NCBI GenBank assembly: GCA_016303195.1
Contig: JAEDMD010000018.1
Span: 1 to 17,092, forward strand
DNA length: 17,092 nt
Origin: Oscillospiraceae bacterium
GTDB taxonomy: Bacteria > Bacillota > Clostridia > Oscillospirales > Ruminococcaceae
Reading direction: 5' to 3'
A program made the translations under genes and the position numbers. The notes under the pieces are model-generated. The model worked only from the letters and a program-made list of their open reading frames with translations, did not search any database and was not told the DNA's origin. Shown piece after piece: positions 7,520-14,363 of this stretch. Positions within the stretch are counted from its first letter, which is position 1. Each line of letters starts with the position of its first letter.

Positions 7520-7549
7520 AACATTTCATTATATTTGTTTGGTTATCTG

Positions 7550-7575
7550 AGGACGGCCAATGGCCGTCCCTACAA
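7550..7575. repeat. REP/MITE-like element, right-half copy
   Basis: GAGGACGGCC, AAT, GGCCGTCCCTACAA matches the right end of the element only. It lies 27 nt after the stop codon of the flavodiiron gene and could also terminate or stabilise that transcript. Confidence 0.7.
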
Positions 7576-7602
7576 TACTGCTTTCTGCTTTCTGATTTCT
7601 GA

Positions 7603-8763
7603 TTACTTCATAAGCTCGTCAGCCATTGCCTCTATCTGAGCGATATTCTCAGACTTGAAGCCTGCCTTGATGGTAACATTGTTTTCCAGCCATGTGATAT
7701 TCTTTGACTTCTCGAACATACCCTTCATTACCTTAGCCGCCATAGGTGCCCATGAACCGTTTTCGATAAGACCGATAGTGCGGTTCTGGTAATTTCTTTC
7801 GGTAAGGTCGAGGATGAAGTGCTTCATGAACGGGAAAATATCAGCGTTGTAGGTTGTTGTAGCGAGAACTATCTTGCCGTAGCGGAAAGCGTCCTCCACC
7901 GATTCAGCCATATCTTCTCTTGCAAGGTCAGCGATGGCAACTTTGGGGCATCCCTTTTCCGTCAGCTTTTCAGCAAGCAGTTCAGCGGCTTTTTTTGTGT
8001 TGCCGTAAACGGATGTGTAAGCGATGAATACGCCTTCACTTTCAACTCCGTAGCTTGACCATGTGTTGTAGAGTCCCAGATAATAGCCGAGGTCTTCTTT
8101 GAGAACAGGGCCGTGGAGAGGGCAGATAGTCTGAATATCCAGAGCGCCTGCCTTTTTCAGAACAGCCTGAACCTGCACACCGTACTTGCCGACGATACCG
8201 AAATAATAGCGTCTTGCCTCGCAAGCCCAGTCCTCATCAGCATCGAGAGCGCCGAACTTTCCGAAAGCGTCAGCGGAGAAAAGGACTTTATCGGTGCTGT
8301 CGTAAGTGAACATTACCTCAGGCCAGTGAACCATCGGAGCGAAAACGAAACTAAGCTCATGTCTGCCCAGTGACAGCTTGTCGCCCTCCTTGACTTCATA
8401 CTTCCTGTCGCCGAGGTCGAGGTCTTCAAAATAGGAAGCCATCATAGCGAAGGTCTTGGCATTTCCGACTATTTTTGCATCGGGATAAGCCTTGATGAAG
8501 TTCATGATATTAGCGGAGTGGTCGGGTTCCATATGCTGAACGATGAGAAAATCGGGCTTTCTGTCGCCGAGAACTTCGGCGATGTTTCCGAGCCACTGTT
8601 CGGTGAAGTTTCCGTCAACGGTATCGAAAACGGCAGTCTTCTCGTCCATGATGATGTATGAGTTGTAAGCCATGCCGTTGGGAACGTCGTACTGCCCCTC
8701 AAAAAGGTCTATATCATGGTCATTTACACCCACGTAGAATATATCGTTTGTAACATTGTTCAT
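7603..8763 (-). CDS. FprA-family A-type flavodiiron protein
   Basis: This 386-residue cytosolic flavoenzyme reduces O2 to water and/or NO to N2O and protects anaerobes from oxidative or nitrosative stress. The N-terminal metallo-beta-lactamase-like domain (about 1-240) carries the complete di-iron ligand set: H77, E79, D81, H82 (HMEPDH), H146, D165 and H217. The C-terminal flavodoxin domain (about 245-386) starts with the FMN phosphate loop TSVYGNT. No rubredoxin domain is fused, so a separate electron donor is needed. The ATG at 8763 is chosen: GAGGT lies 8 nt upstream and the protein then begins like its relatives. A longer in-frame start at 8814 adds an unlikely 17-residue extension. No clear promoter was seen upstream. 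Confidence 0.94.
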   Translation of the reverse strand: MNNVTNDIFYVGVNDHDIDLFEGQYDVPNGMAYNSYIIMDEKTAVFDTVDGNFTEQWLGNIAEVLGDRKPDFLIVQHMEPDHSANIMNFIKAYPDAKIVGNAKTFAMMASYFEDLDLGDRKYEVKEGDKLSLGRHELSFVFAPMVHWPEVMFTYDSTDKVLFSADAFGKFGALDADEDWACEARRYYFGIVGKYGVQVQAVLKKAGALDIQTICPLHGPVLKEDLGYYLGLYNTWSSYGVESEGVFIAYTSVYGNTKKAAELLAEKLTEKGCPKVAIADLAREDMAESVEDAFRYGKIVLATTTYNADIFPFMKHFILDLTERNYQNRTIGLIENGSWAPMAAKVMKGMFEKSKNITWLENNVTIKAGFKSENIAQIEAMADELMK

Positions 8764-8834
8764 TGGTTTGTACCTCATTTCATAGATTAAAAAATGTTTT
8801 TTGCAATGGAACACCGAAAATATGATTTATTCCA

Positions 8835-9710
8835 TTATGCCAATGGCTCTTTAAGTTCGAGAGTTACCTGATTTCCTGCAACGCCGTTGAAGTAGGCAGT
8901 GAGGACAAGTCTGTCGATGGTCTGGGTCTGGGTGAGAGAGTCGATAGTAGCAAGTTTCAGCTTTGTATCGCCTGATTCACCGCTTGCGATGACCTTGTCA
9001 GTTCCGTCGGCAAAAACTCTGTGAAGCTCGTATTTGTAGTTTGTATATCTTCCGTCCATGATAAGGGTTATGTCATACTTATCGGAATCGGATGAAGCCG
9101 AATCTATATTGAGAGAGATAGTGACATCGGGATAAGCCGAAGCAGGGAGATGCTCGGTAGGTGCAGGAGTTGCCTCAGTCTCGGAAGGAGCTTCGGTCTC
9201 AGCAGGAGCGTCGGTGCTTTCAGCAGAGGAAGCCTCAGTAGTTTCGCTTGCTTTATCCTTATCCTTTTCCTCATCCTTTGCGGTGGTGGAAGAAGCCTTG
9301 TCCGCCTTGGTGGTCACAGCAGAAGTTGTGGACTGAGTTGTGACAGGAGCGGTCTTTGCTTTGGTAGTCCTTACCACTTCGGGAAGGGCTTCACTGGAGA
9401 TATACTCTTTCTGGATGTAACCTGTATAGCCGTTGCATCTGACTTCGCACCAGTCACCTTTTTCACCGAGGACTTCGAGGGTATCGTTGAGGTAAACAGG
9501 AGCAACACCGCCGCTTGCGGTATCAGCCTGAGCGTAAAGCGGGATATAAAATTTATCTTCGGGAACAGCCGCATATGCAGAATACATAGCCGCTTTTTTT
9601 GATACGGTAGATTGAGAATCGCTGGTGTCATTATTTTTTTGTCCGCATGATGACATAGCAGAGAAAAGAACACAAGAAGTCATAATACATAGCAGTTTAG
9701 ATGCTTTCAT
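8835..9710 (-). CDS. SH3-domain lipoprotein with Thr/Ala/Glu-rich linker
   Basis: This 291-residue protein is probably attached to the outer face of the membrane. It starts with a lipoprotein signal (KLLCIM...FSAMSSC, with Cys22 as the likely lipidated residue). A bacterial SH3-like domain follows at about residues 40-105 (PVYLNDTLEVLGEKGDWCEV, then GYTGYIQKEYI), a fold that often binds peptidoglycan or cell-wall peptides. A long low-complexity linker rich in Thr, Ser, Ala and Glu spans about 110-190. A C-terminal beta-rich domain of about 100 residues is unassigned. The ATG at 9710 is chosen because AGGGGGTG lies 5 nt upstream, and the in-frame extension to 9806 has no ribosome site. A cell-wall role is inferred from the domain plan. 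Confidence 0.88.
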   Translation of the reverse strand: MKASKLLCIMTSCVLFSAMSSCGQKNNDTSDSQSTVSKKAAMYSAYAAVPEDKFYIPLYAQADTASGGVAPVYLNDTLEVLGEKGDWCEVRCNGYTGYIQKEYISSEALPEVVRTTKAKTAPVTTQSTTSAVTTKADKASSTTAKDEEKDKDKASETTEASSAESTDAPAETEAPSETEATPAPTEHLPASAYPDVTISLNIDSASSDSDKYDITLIMDGRYTNYKYELHRVFADGTDKVIASGESGDTKLKLATIDSLTQTQTIDRLVLTAYFNGVAGNQVTLELKEPLA

Positions 9711-9761
9711 AAATTCACCCCCTGAAATTAGAGCCGTCGAAAAAGTCATGGCTATATAGAT

Positions 9762-9770
9762 ATTATACCA
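9762..9770 (-). promoter_or_regulatory. Extended -10 promoter of the lipoprotein gene
   Basis: On the minus strand TGGTATAAT is an extended -10 element about 52 nt upstream of the lipoprotein start. The -35 is weak (TTTTAT at 17 nt). Confidence 0.6.
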
Positions 9771-9806
9771 TATATCGTTAAATAATAAAAGTGGCATTTG
9801 CAACAA

Positions 9807-10320
9807 AATTGAATTTTTTTAAAGTATGGATTGCACATAATTCAGCGTCGGGTATTTGATATAATATATAATTATTGCAGTATTGGATAAAATAATTGAT
9901 TTGCGGAAGTGCCGATTCTTCATGGCAGGGGAGTGACCACAAAAAAATAATGCACGAGGGGAGAGGAGGGAAAACAGAAATTTATTGTGCATGGTGTATA
10001 TTTGAGGTTTGTTATATTTTATTCATTATTAATTGCTGTTGTTTCACGTGAAACAATTATTGCCGAATGAGAAGAACCTCAACCGCCACACACCGTCCAC
10101 ATGGCTCTGTTGTTTGCAAATGCCGAAATACAGCCGTTCAGAGGTCAGCATACACAAAAACCACAAAAACCACAGGTGACAGAAATTTGTGATTTGTTGC
10201 AGTTTACGAAAATGAAAAAAATATTTCTGTTATTCAACGGGTAACGGTTGAAAAGGCGGTCTTTTCTGCTCTTTTACAGAAGCATTAATATAAATTTGCT
10301 TGCTGAAAGGAAGATGAAAA
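9807..10320. other. Long intergenic region before the DUF3987 gene
   Basis: No gene was found. Besides the parS palindrome it holds a short iterated motif AAAAACCAC (about 10155-10171), two copies of ACAGAAATTT (near 9975 and 10179), a purine-rich GAGGGGAGAGGAGGGAAAAC stretch, and AT-rich DNA at 9855-9880 with TATAAT but no matching -35. No DnaA-box cluster or clear origin is visible. Confidence 0.5.
10040..10055. promoter_or_regulatory. parS-type ParB/Spo0J binding site
   Basis: TGTTTCACGTGAAACA is a perfect 16-bp palindrome (18 bp with one extra T and A outside). It matches the known parS consensus of Firmicutes and many other bacteria (TGTTNCACGTGAAACA). It lies in the long non-coding stretch before the DUF3987 gene. 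It may be one of the chromosomal sites that load ParB near the origin, or come from an integrated element. Confidence 0.9.
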
Positions 10321-11766
10321 ATGAATAATATTCAATGGACAGAACCCCGACCGCTACGTCAGAGAGTGAACGCTATCCCTTTTCCCGTCAATGCTCTGCC
10401 GAGTGTCCTGCGGGATATGGCGCAGGCGATATCAGTCACGACTTCCACCGATGTGGGAATGGCAGGAACAGCTATGCTATCAGCCGTGGGCTACTGTTTT
10501 ACGGGTCTGTACAGGCTTGCAGGAAAAGCAGACCATACCGAACCGCCTGTGCTGTATTCGCTCATTATAGCACAGCCCTCTGAAAGAAAAAGTCCTGTCA
10601 TGCACTTCATCAAAGCTCCGTTTGACAGTTTTGAGAGCAAGTACAACAAAGACCATCTGGAGGAAATGTATACGGCACAGCAGGAAGTTAAGGCTCTGGA
10701 AGCCCGTGTAAAGGCAATGGAGAAAGAGGACGAGCCTGACACTTCCGCTATTGCAAAGCTCCGTGTGCAGGCTGAAAATATCCGAAATACCGCTCCTGTT
10801 CGCATTGCTGTTGATGATATCACTCCCGAATCCCTTGCATCGGAGCTGAGTGAGAATGATTCTCTGCTGATGATATCCGATGAAGCAGGAATGCTCAGCA
10901 ACTTCAACGGCAAGTACAGCAACGGCATCCCGAACCTTGACTTGCTTCTGAAAGCGTGGAACGGTGAGAAGTACATCTGCAACAGAGTTATCCGAGGACG
11001 AATGGAAATTCCCCGTCCTTATCTTTCGGTCGCTCTTGCAGGTCAGCCGTATATATGGGACAACATGATGAACGATACGGCTTTCAGGTCAAGCGGACTT
11101 ATCGCACGTTTCGTTCCCTGCTTCGCAAAGAGCGATGTTGGAAAGCGAAGATATGATACAGCACCTATACCGCAGGAGGTAAGAGCGAGGTATCACAGTC
11201 TCATCCATCAGCTTTTGAAAAGCAAGAAAAATCATGGCGACGAGGAAACGATACTCCGCTTGTCACGGGAGGCTTCCGAGGAATATATCGGCTATTGCAA
11301 CAACTATATCGAAAAAGAGATAAAGGAATCCATGTGCTGTTGTCAGGACTGGGGAGGAAAGTTTCACGGATTGATTTTGCGGATAGCCTGTATTCTTCAT
11401 TGTGCCGACTGCTGTTCCAGAGGTGTTGAGCCGTCCGAGGAAAATGTGAATCATGACACACTTGTGAGGGCTTTAAATATAGCTCACTACTACCGCTATC
11501 AGGCGATTTATGGTTTCAGTGTGAATGCCCCCGATAGTAACATTGTCAAGGCTGAGAAGATAATCCAGATCTTCAAGACGAAAGAGATAAAACAGGGCTT
11601 GAAGTCCGACCTCTATCATTCCTGCCGATGCAATCTTTTCCCAACGTCAAAGGACTTCTATTCGGCACTTAATACGCTTGCGGAATATGGGTACATCGCT
11701 TATGAAGATGTCACCGCTGCCAACAATAAGAAAACGCAGATGGTTCATGTGAATCCCCATATCTGA
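10321..11766 (+). CDS. DUF3987 (YfjI-like) protein of mobile elements
   Basis: This 481-residue protein resembles the DUF3987 family, found on prophages, plasmids and integrative elements and often beside replication or primase functions. Residues 81-95 (IIAQPSERKSPVM) look like the family's P-loop-like motif. A coiled-coil-like charged stretch (about 108-150) is followed by the conserved core with IAVDDITPESLA, DEAGML and PYLSVALAGQP. The last 80 residues look like a winged helix (KAEKIIQIFKTKEI, then a small beta hairpin). AAGGAAG lies about 8 nt before the ATG. It is isolated, with no primase or integrase neighbour in the window, and may be a leftover of a larger element. Its exact activity is unknown. 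Confidence 0.8.
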   Translation: MNNIQWTEPRPLRQRVNAIPFPVNALPSVLRDMAQAISVTTSTDVGMAGTAMLSAVGYCFTGLYRLAGKADHTEPPVLYSLIIAQPSERKSPVMHFIKAPFDSFESKYNKDHLEEMYTAQQEVKALEARVKAMEKEDEPDTSAIAKLRVQAENIRNTAPVRIAVDDITPESLASELSENDSLLMISDEAGMLSNFNGKYSNGIPNLDLLLKAWNGEKYICNRVIRGRMEIPRPYLSVALAGQPYIWDNMMNDTAFRSSGLIARFVPCFAKSDVGKRRYDTAPIPQEVRARYHSLIHQLLKSKKNHGDEETILRLSREASEEYIGYCNNYIEKEIKESMCCCQDWGGKFHGLILRIACILHCADCCSRGVEPSEENVNHDTLVRALNIAHYYRYQAIYGFSVNAPDSNIVKAEKIIQIFKTKEIKQGLKSDLYHSCRCNLFPTSKDFYSALNTLAEYGYIAYEDVTAANNKKTQMVHVNPHI

Positions 11767-11942
11767 TTCACTCTGGATTTTATGGTTTTTGTGGCGGCTG
11801 ACATTGAAACTGCGGTATTACGCACTTTGCAGGAGACAGGGCTGAATGTTGGGTGATGGTGGTTGAGTGTTTTTGAGTAAAACTCGTGTGATGATTTTGA
11901 AAAAATGTAATGCGGATTCCTGAATAAATGCGCCCACATTTT

Positions 11943-12034
11943 CGGCTGTGACCTCAGCCGTCTTAGCCTCGCAGGGCGGAGTATGTACTTGTGATTTGGG
12001 TATTTCCCCGTTACAAGTACTACGGAGTACATAC
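11943..12034. repeat. Hairpin and compound inverted repeat before the HEPN-like ORF
   Basis: CGGCTG, TGACCT, CAGCCG (11943-11960) is a short hairpin. Further on, GTATGTACTTGT (11981-11992) pairs with ACAAGTAC (12013-12020) and GTACATAC (12027-12034), two right-hand segments split by 6 nt. The repeat ends 5 nt before the next ORF and could be an operator or an old recombination junction. The rest of 11767-12039 shows no gene. Confidence 0.45.
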
Positions 12035-12039
12035 GATTA

Positions 12040-12456
12040 ATGGAAGCCAGTTTTAATAGGGGAAACGCCAATATTCAGGGGTGGAAAAGCGATTACGATA
12101 ACCTTAAACATATACGCTGGATAAGAAATCAACTTGCTCACGAAGTCAGCTATGACAGTGATATATGCTCAGAAAGTGATTACGAGTGGCTCGATGATTT
12201 CTATAAAAGATTGTTTTCTTCAACCGATCCTCTCGGAGGACTAAGAACATTTGAAAATAAAGTATCCTATAATAGTAATAGGCCAAAGCCTTCGGCTGCA
12301 AACAGACCTCAACAATCACCAAGAGTGGTATATCCTCCGCCGCAGTCTATGCAGCAAAGACCGAATGTTAACCAATCTGCCGGATGTTTAAGTACATTTA
12401 TGATGATGCTTATTTTATCCGTATCTATCATTATTTCGCTTTTTATGTTTTTATAA
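12040..12456 (+). CDS. Small membrane-anchored protein with HEPN-like motif
   Basis: This 138-residue protein has three visible parts. Residues 15-62 are a helical segment containing HIRWIRNQLAHE. R29-N30-Q31-L32-A33-H34 fits the Rx4H pattern, with Asn after Arg, of HEPN ribonucleases. Residues 80-116 are a Pro/Gln/Ser-rich linker. Residues 117-138 form one hydrophobic C-terminal segment, so the protein is probably tail-anchored with its helical part in the cytoplasm. The start has only a weak GGAG at 12 nt, and an in-frame stop lies close upstream. The HEPN-like part is short on its N-terminal side, so the gene may be 5'-truncated. A strong terminator follows. The motif is seen; RNase activity is speculative, because RNxxAHE also occurs in non-catalytic helical proteins. 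Confidence 0.55.
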   Translation: MEASFNRGNANIQGWKSDYDNLKHIRWIRNQLAHEVSYDSDICSESDYEWLDDFYKRLFSSTDPLGGLRTFENKVSYNSNRPKPSAANRPQQSPRVVYPPPQSMQQRPNVNQSAGCLSTFMMMLILSVSIIISLFMFL

Positions 12457-12462
12457 AAGATG

Positions 12463-12499
12463 ATCGGGAACAGCTCCGCAAGCCGTTCCCGATGTTTTT
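12463..12499 (+). terminator. Terminator after the HEPN-like gene
   Basis: ATCGGGAAC with GC pairs to GC with GTTCCCGAT (one A-C mismatch), and GTTTTTA follows. It starts 6 nt after the stop codon. Confidence 0.85.
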
Positions 12500-12623
12500 A
12501 TATCTCAAAATATACGGCTATGCTTTCTGAAAAGAGTGAGCGAGCTTGCGAGCGTCAACGTGGACGGAGGCGCAGGCTCTGTGCTGTATATGTGTTACAA
12601 TTTAGATACGGCTTAATGCGCGG

Positions 12624-12655
12624 AAAAAAATTGCGAATCAGAAAAACTGAACCGC
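12624..12655 (-). terminator. Terminator downstream of tRNA-Gln
   Basis: On the minus strand GCGGTTCAG, five T, CTGATTCGC forms an imperfect stem followed by AA and seven T. It lies 26 nt after the tRNA-Gln CCA end. Confidence 0.65.
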
Positions 12656-12680
12656 GAAACTGCGCGCGCCCGCTCGGCGC

Positions 12681-12755
12681 TGGTTCCCGCTGAAAGAATC
12701 GAACTTACATTATCGGAGTCAAAGACCGATGTCCTGCTTGTTAAACGAAGCGGAA
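12681..12755 (-). tRNA. tRNA-Gln (anticodon TTG), divergent
   Basis: The minus strand folds as a cloverleaf of 75 nt with an encoded CCA. The acceptor TTCCGCT pairs with AGCGGGA (one G-T). The anticodon arm TCGGT-CTTTGAC-TCCGA has anticodon TTG and the U31-U39 mismatch also seen in E. coli tRNA-Gln. The T arm is GTAAG-TTCGATT-CTTTC with one mismatch. The D arm is odd: GTTT and GGAC with loop AACAAGCA lacking the usual G18-G19. It lies 33 nt downstream of the XRE gene, with no promoter seen between them, so it may be processed from that transcript. It may be functional but specialised, or decaying. Confidence 0.75.
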
Positions 12756-12788
12756 TTATCTTACCCTGCCCGACATGGGCGGGAGTGT

Positions 12789-13019
12789 CTAATTAGTTAT
12801 AATTATCTCGTCAATAGGCACATCAAGTATATGTGCCAGTATGACTATGTTGTCGATAGAGGGCATAGCGTCTCCACGCATCCACTTGAATATCGCTTGC
12901 GGCGTGTTGAAGCCGAATACTGTTTGTACATCAGCCACCTTGAGTCCTTTGCCTTTTATCAAAGCTCTGATGTTTGCGCCTGTTGCTATCATATCAATAG
13001 TCGGAGCTGCTATGGGCAT
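12789..13019 (-). CDS. Small XRE-family transcriptional regulator
   Basis: This 76-residue protein is a single Cro/C1-type helix-turn-helix (GANIRALIKGKGLKVADVQ, then TPQAIFKWMRGDAMPSIDNI). Its C-terminal VPIDEII segment is typical of small XRE repressors. The ATG at 13019 is chosen because AAAGGTGG lies 8 nt upstream. The in-frame extension to 13079 runs through a terminator stem. A strong intrinsic terminator lies between the upstream 49-codon ORF and this gene, so its expression may depend on read-through. tRNA-Gln follows 33 nt after the stop. Its target is unknown; the inverted repeat in the Fic promoter is one candidate. Confidence 0.88.
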   Translation of the reverse strand: MPIAAPTIDMIATGANIRALIKGKGLKVADVQTVFGFNTPQAIFKWMRGDAMPSIDNIVILAHILDVPIDEIIITN

Positions 13020-13045
13020 AAAAATAACCACCTTTCTGAATAAAA

Positions 13046-13087
13046 TAATAAAAACCGCCTGTGTGAGTTGATACTGCACACAGACGG
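13046..13087 (-). terminator. Intrinsic terminator between the 49-codon ORF and the XRE gene
   Basis: On the minus strand CCGTCTGTGTG and CACACAGGCGG pair over 11 bp with one T-G, followed by TTTTTATT. It lies 46 nt after the 49-codon ORF and 27 nt before the XRE start, so it could act as an attenuator for the regulator. Confidence 0.85.
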
Positions 13088-13132
13088 CTATGTTCTATCA
13101 GAAGATGGTTTACAATGCAACACTATCTCTGC

Positions 13133-13282
13133 TCACCTTTTTAGGATGACCGAACAAGCACTTTTCTGACCTGTGCGCAGCAAAACTGAGCCATTATCCT
13201 CCTGCTGGAAGAAATAGCTTGACTGCTGGAAATCAAAAGCACAAATGTATGCAGACATAGCGTTGTTCATGATAGCTTTCAT
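13133..13282 (-). CDS. 49-residue small protein, unknown
   Basis: The minus strand encodes 49 residues starting MKAIMNNAMSAYICAFDF and ending SACSVILKR. It has two Cys, paired Gln (FQQ twice) and a basic C-terminus. I recognise no family. Expression signals are strong: AGGGTG lies 6 nt before the ATG, a perfect TTGACA-17-TATAAT promoter lies at 13339-13367, and a strong terminator follows. It is divergent from the Fic gene and upstream of an XRE regulator, so it could be a leader peptide, a small regulator or an antitoxin-like partner. Those roles are speculation. Confidence 0.6.
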   Translation of the reverse strand: MKAIMNNAMSAYICAFDFQQSSYFFQQEDNGSVLLRTGQKSACSVILKR

Positions 13283-13338
13283 TGTTTTCACCCTTTCGTT
13301 AGTAAGAATTCCGGGAGCTTTTCCCTTGTGTTGACATC

Positions 13339-13367
13339 ATTATATCACGGCATTACGGAAATGTCAA
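13339..13367 (-). promoter_or_regulatory. Consensus promoter of the 49-codon ORF
   Basis: On the minus strand TTGACA (13362-13367) and TATAAT (13339-13344) are 17 nt apart, with TGA directly before the -10. It is a perfect housekeeping promoter with a 5' leader of about 50 nt. Confidence 0.9.
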
Positions 13368-13387
13368 GTAAACCTGTGGTATAGTTT

Positions 13388-13434
13388 TTATCGGCAAGAA
13401 TTTCTATGCGTTATCATTGATTTTTTGCCGATAA
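13388..13434. promoter_or_regulatory. 10-bp inverted repeat over the Fic promoter (putative operator)
   Basis: TTATCGGCAA (13388-13397) and TTGCCGATAA (13425-13434) are perfect 10-bp inverted repeats 27 nt apart. The right copy lies between the -35 and -10 of the Fic promoter and the left copy lies between the divergent promoters, as expected for a looping or dimer-binding repressor. The Fic protein itself has an N-terminal HTH and could autoregulate; the XRE protein is the alternative. Confidence 0.6.
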
Positions 13435-13445
13435 TGTGATATAAT
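13417..13445 (+). promoter_or_regulatory. Promoter of the Fic gene
   Basis: TTGATT (13417-13422), 17 nt and TATAAT (13440-13445), with TGTGA before the -10. The start codon follows 20 nt later. Confidence 0.8.
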
Positions 13446-13465
13446 AGAACTATGGAGGTGATACC

Positions 13466-14356
13466 GTGAAATACAGAAGCGTAGCTGAAATGGCTGAATT
13501 ATGGGGAATATCCGAAAGGACAGTCCGCAATTACTGTGCCGAGGGAAGAATAGACGGAGCCGGGCTTATCGGCAAAACATGGAAAATCCCTGCCGATGCT
13601 GTCAGACCGGGACGCCGAAAACTGAAACGTCCAGAGACACTGCTTGAGGTTCTCAGAGAGCAGAAAAGCAGTAATCAGCACGGTGGTATCTATCACAAGT
13701 TGCAGATCGAGCTGACCTATAATTCCAATCATATTGAGGGAAGCAAGCTAACCCATGACCAGACGCGATATATATTCGAGACCAACACCTTAGGCTTTGA
13801 AAATGAAGCGGTAAACGTTGACGATATCGTCGAGACGGTCAACCACTTCCGCTGTATCGACTATGTTATTGAGAACGCAGAAAAGCCTTTAACAGAGGCG
13901 TTTATCAAGGAGCTTCACAAGATACTGAAAACAGGTACTGCCGACAGCAGAAAGGAATGGTTTGCAGTTGGCAGGTATAAGAAGTTCGCTAATGAAGTAG
14001 GCGGCGAAATGACTGCTGCTCCCGATGAAGTGCCTGCACAAATGAAAAAGCTCGTATTACAGTACAACGACCTGAAAGAGATCACACTTGAAGATATAAT
14101 TGACTTCCACTATAAGTTTGAGTCAATACATCCATTTCAGGACGGCAACGGCAGAGTCGGCAGGCTTATTATGCTGAAAGAGTGCCTGAGCCGTGATATA
14201 GTCCCGTTCATCATATCCGACGATCTGAAGATGTTCTACTATCGCAGACTAAAGAACTGGGAACAGGAACGTGGCTGGCTGACGGATACGGTACTGACTG
14301 CACAGGACCGCTTCAAGGCTTATCTTGATTATTTTCAGATCAGATATCAGGGGTGA
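13466..14356 (+). CDS. Fic-family protein with N-terminal DNA-binding domain
   Basis: This 296-residue protein is a putative AMP-transferase (adenylylating hydroxyl groups of target proteins with ATP). The N-terminal helix-turn-helix (about 3-45, SVAEMAELWGISERTVRNYC) resembles MerR/excisionase-like folds. S87-N88-H89-I90-E91-G92 fits the inhibitory motif [S/T]xxxE[G/N], with Glu91 expected to block ATP until displaced. The Fic core has HPFQDGNGRVGR (222-233) with catalytic His222. The GTG start is supported by GGAGGTGAT ending just upstream. The gene has its own promoter with an inverted repeat. The inhibitory helix is built in, so no separate antitoxin is required; many such proteins with HTH domains have unknown targets. 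Confidence 0.93.
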   Translation: MKYRSVAEMAELWGISERTVRNYCAEGRIDGAGLIGKTWKIPADAVRPGRRKLKRPETLLEVLREQKSSNQHGGIYHKLQIELTYNSNHIEGSKLTHDQTRYIFETNTLGFENEAVNVDDIVETVNHFRCIDYVIENAEKPLTEAFIKELHKILKTGTADSRKEWFAVGRYKKFANEVGGEMTAAPDEVPAQMKKLVLQYNDLKEITLEDIIDFHYKFESIHPFQDGNGRVGRLIMLKECLSRDIVPFIISDDLKMFYYRRLKNWEQERGWLTDTVLTAQDRFKAYLDYFQIRYQG

Positions 14357-14363
14357 TGAAAGC

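Noticed and set aside
7311..7576. Repeats read as a CRISPR array
   Set aside because: The units are inverted-repeat elements of unequal length with conserved flanks, not short direct repeats with unique spacers, and no cas genes are present.
10155..10171. AAAAACCAC repeated twice as possible replication iterons
   Set aside because: Only two very short copies and no replication initiator gene or DnaA boxes nearby.
10491..10982. Minus-strand ORF of 163 codons inside the DUF3987 gene
   Set aside because: Antisense shadow; the plus strand has a recognisable family and a ribosome site.
11745..12071. Minus-strand ORF of 108 codons over the DUF3987 end and following gap
   Set aside because: No ribosome site, no recognisable domain, and it overlaps the ends of two plus-strand genes.
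13185..13200. ACTGAGCCA resembling the IS21 end repeat
   Set aside because: A single copy without the A-run spacing, lying inside the 49-codon ORF; chance match.
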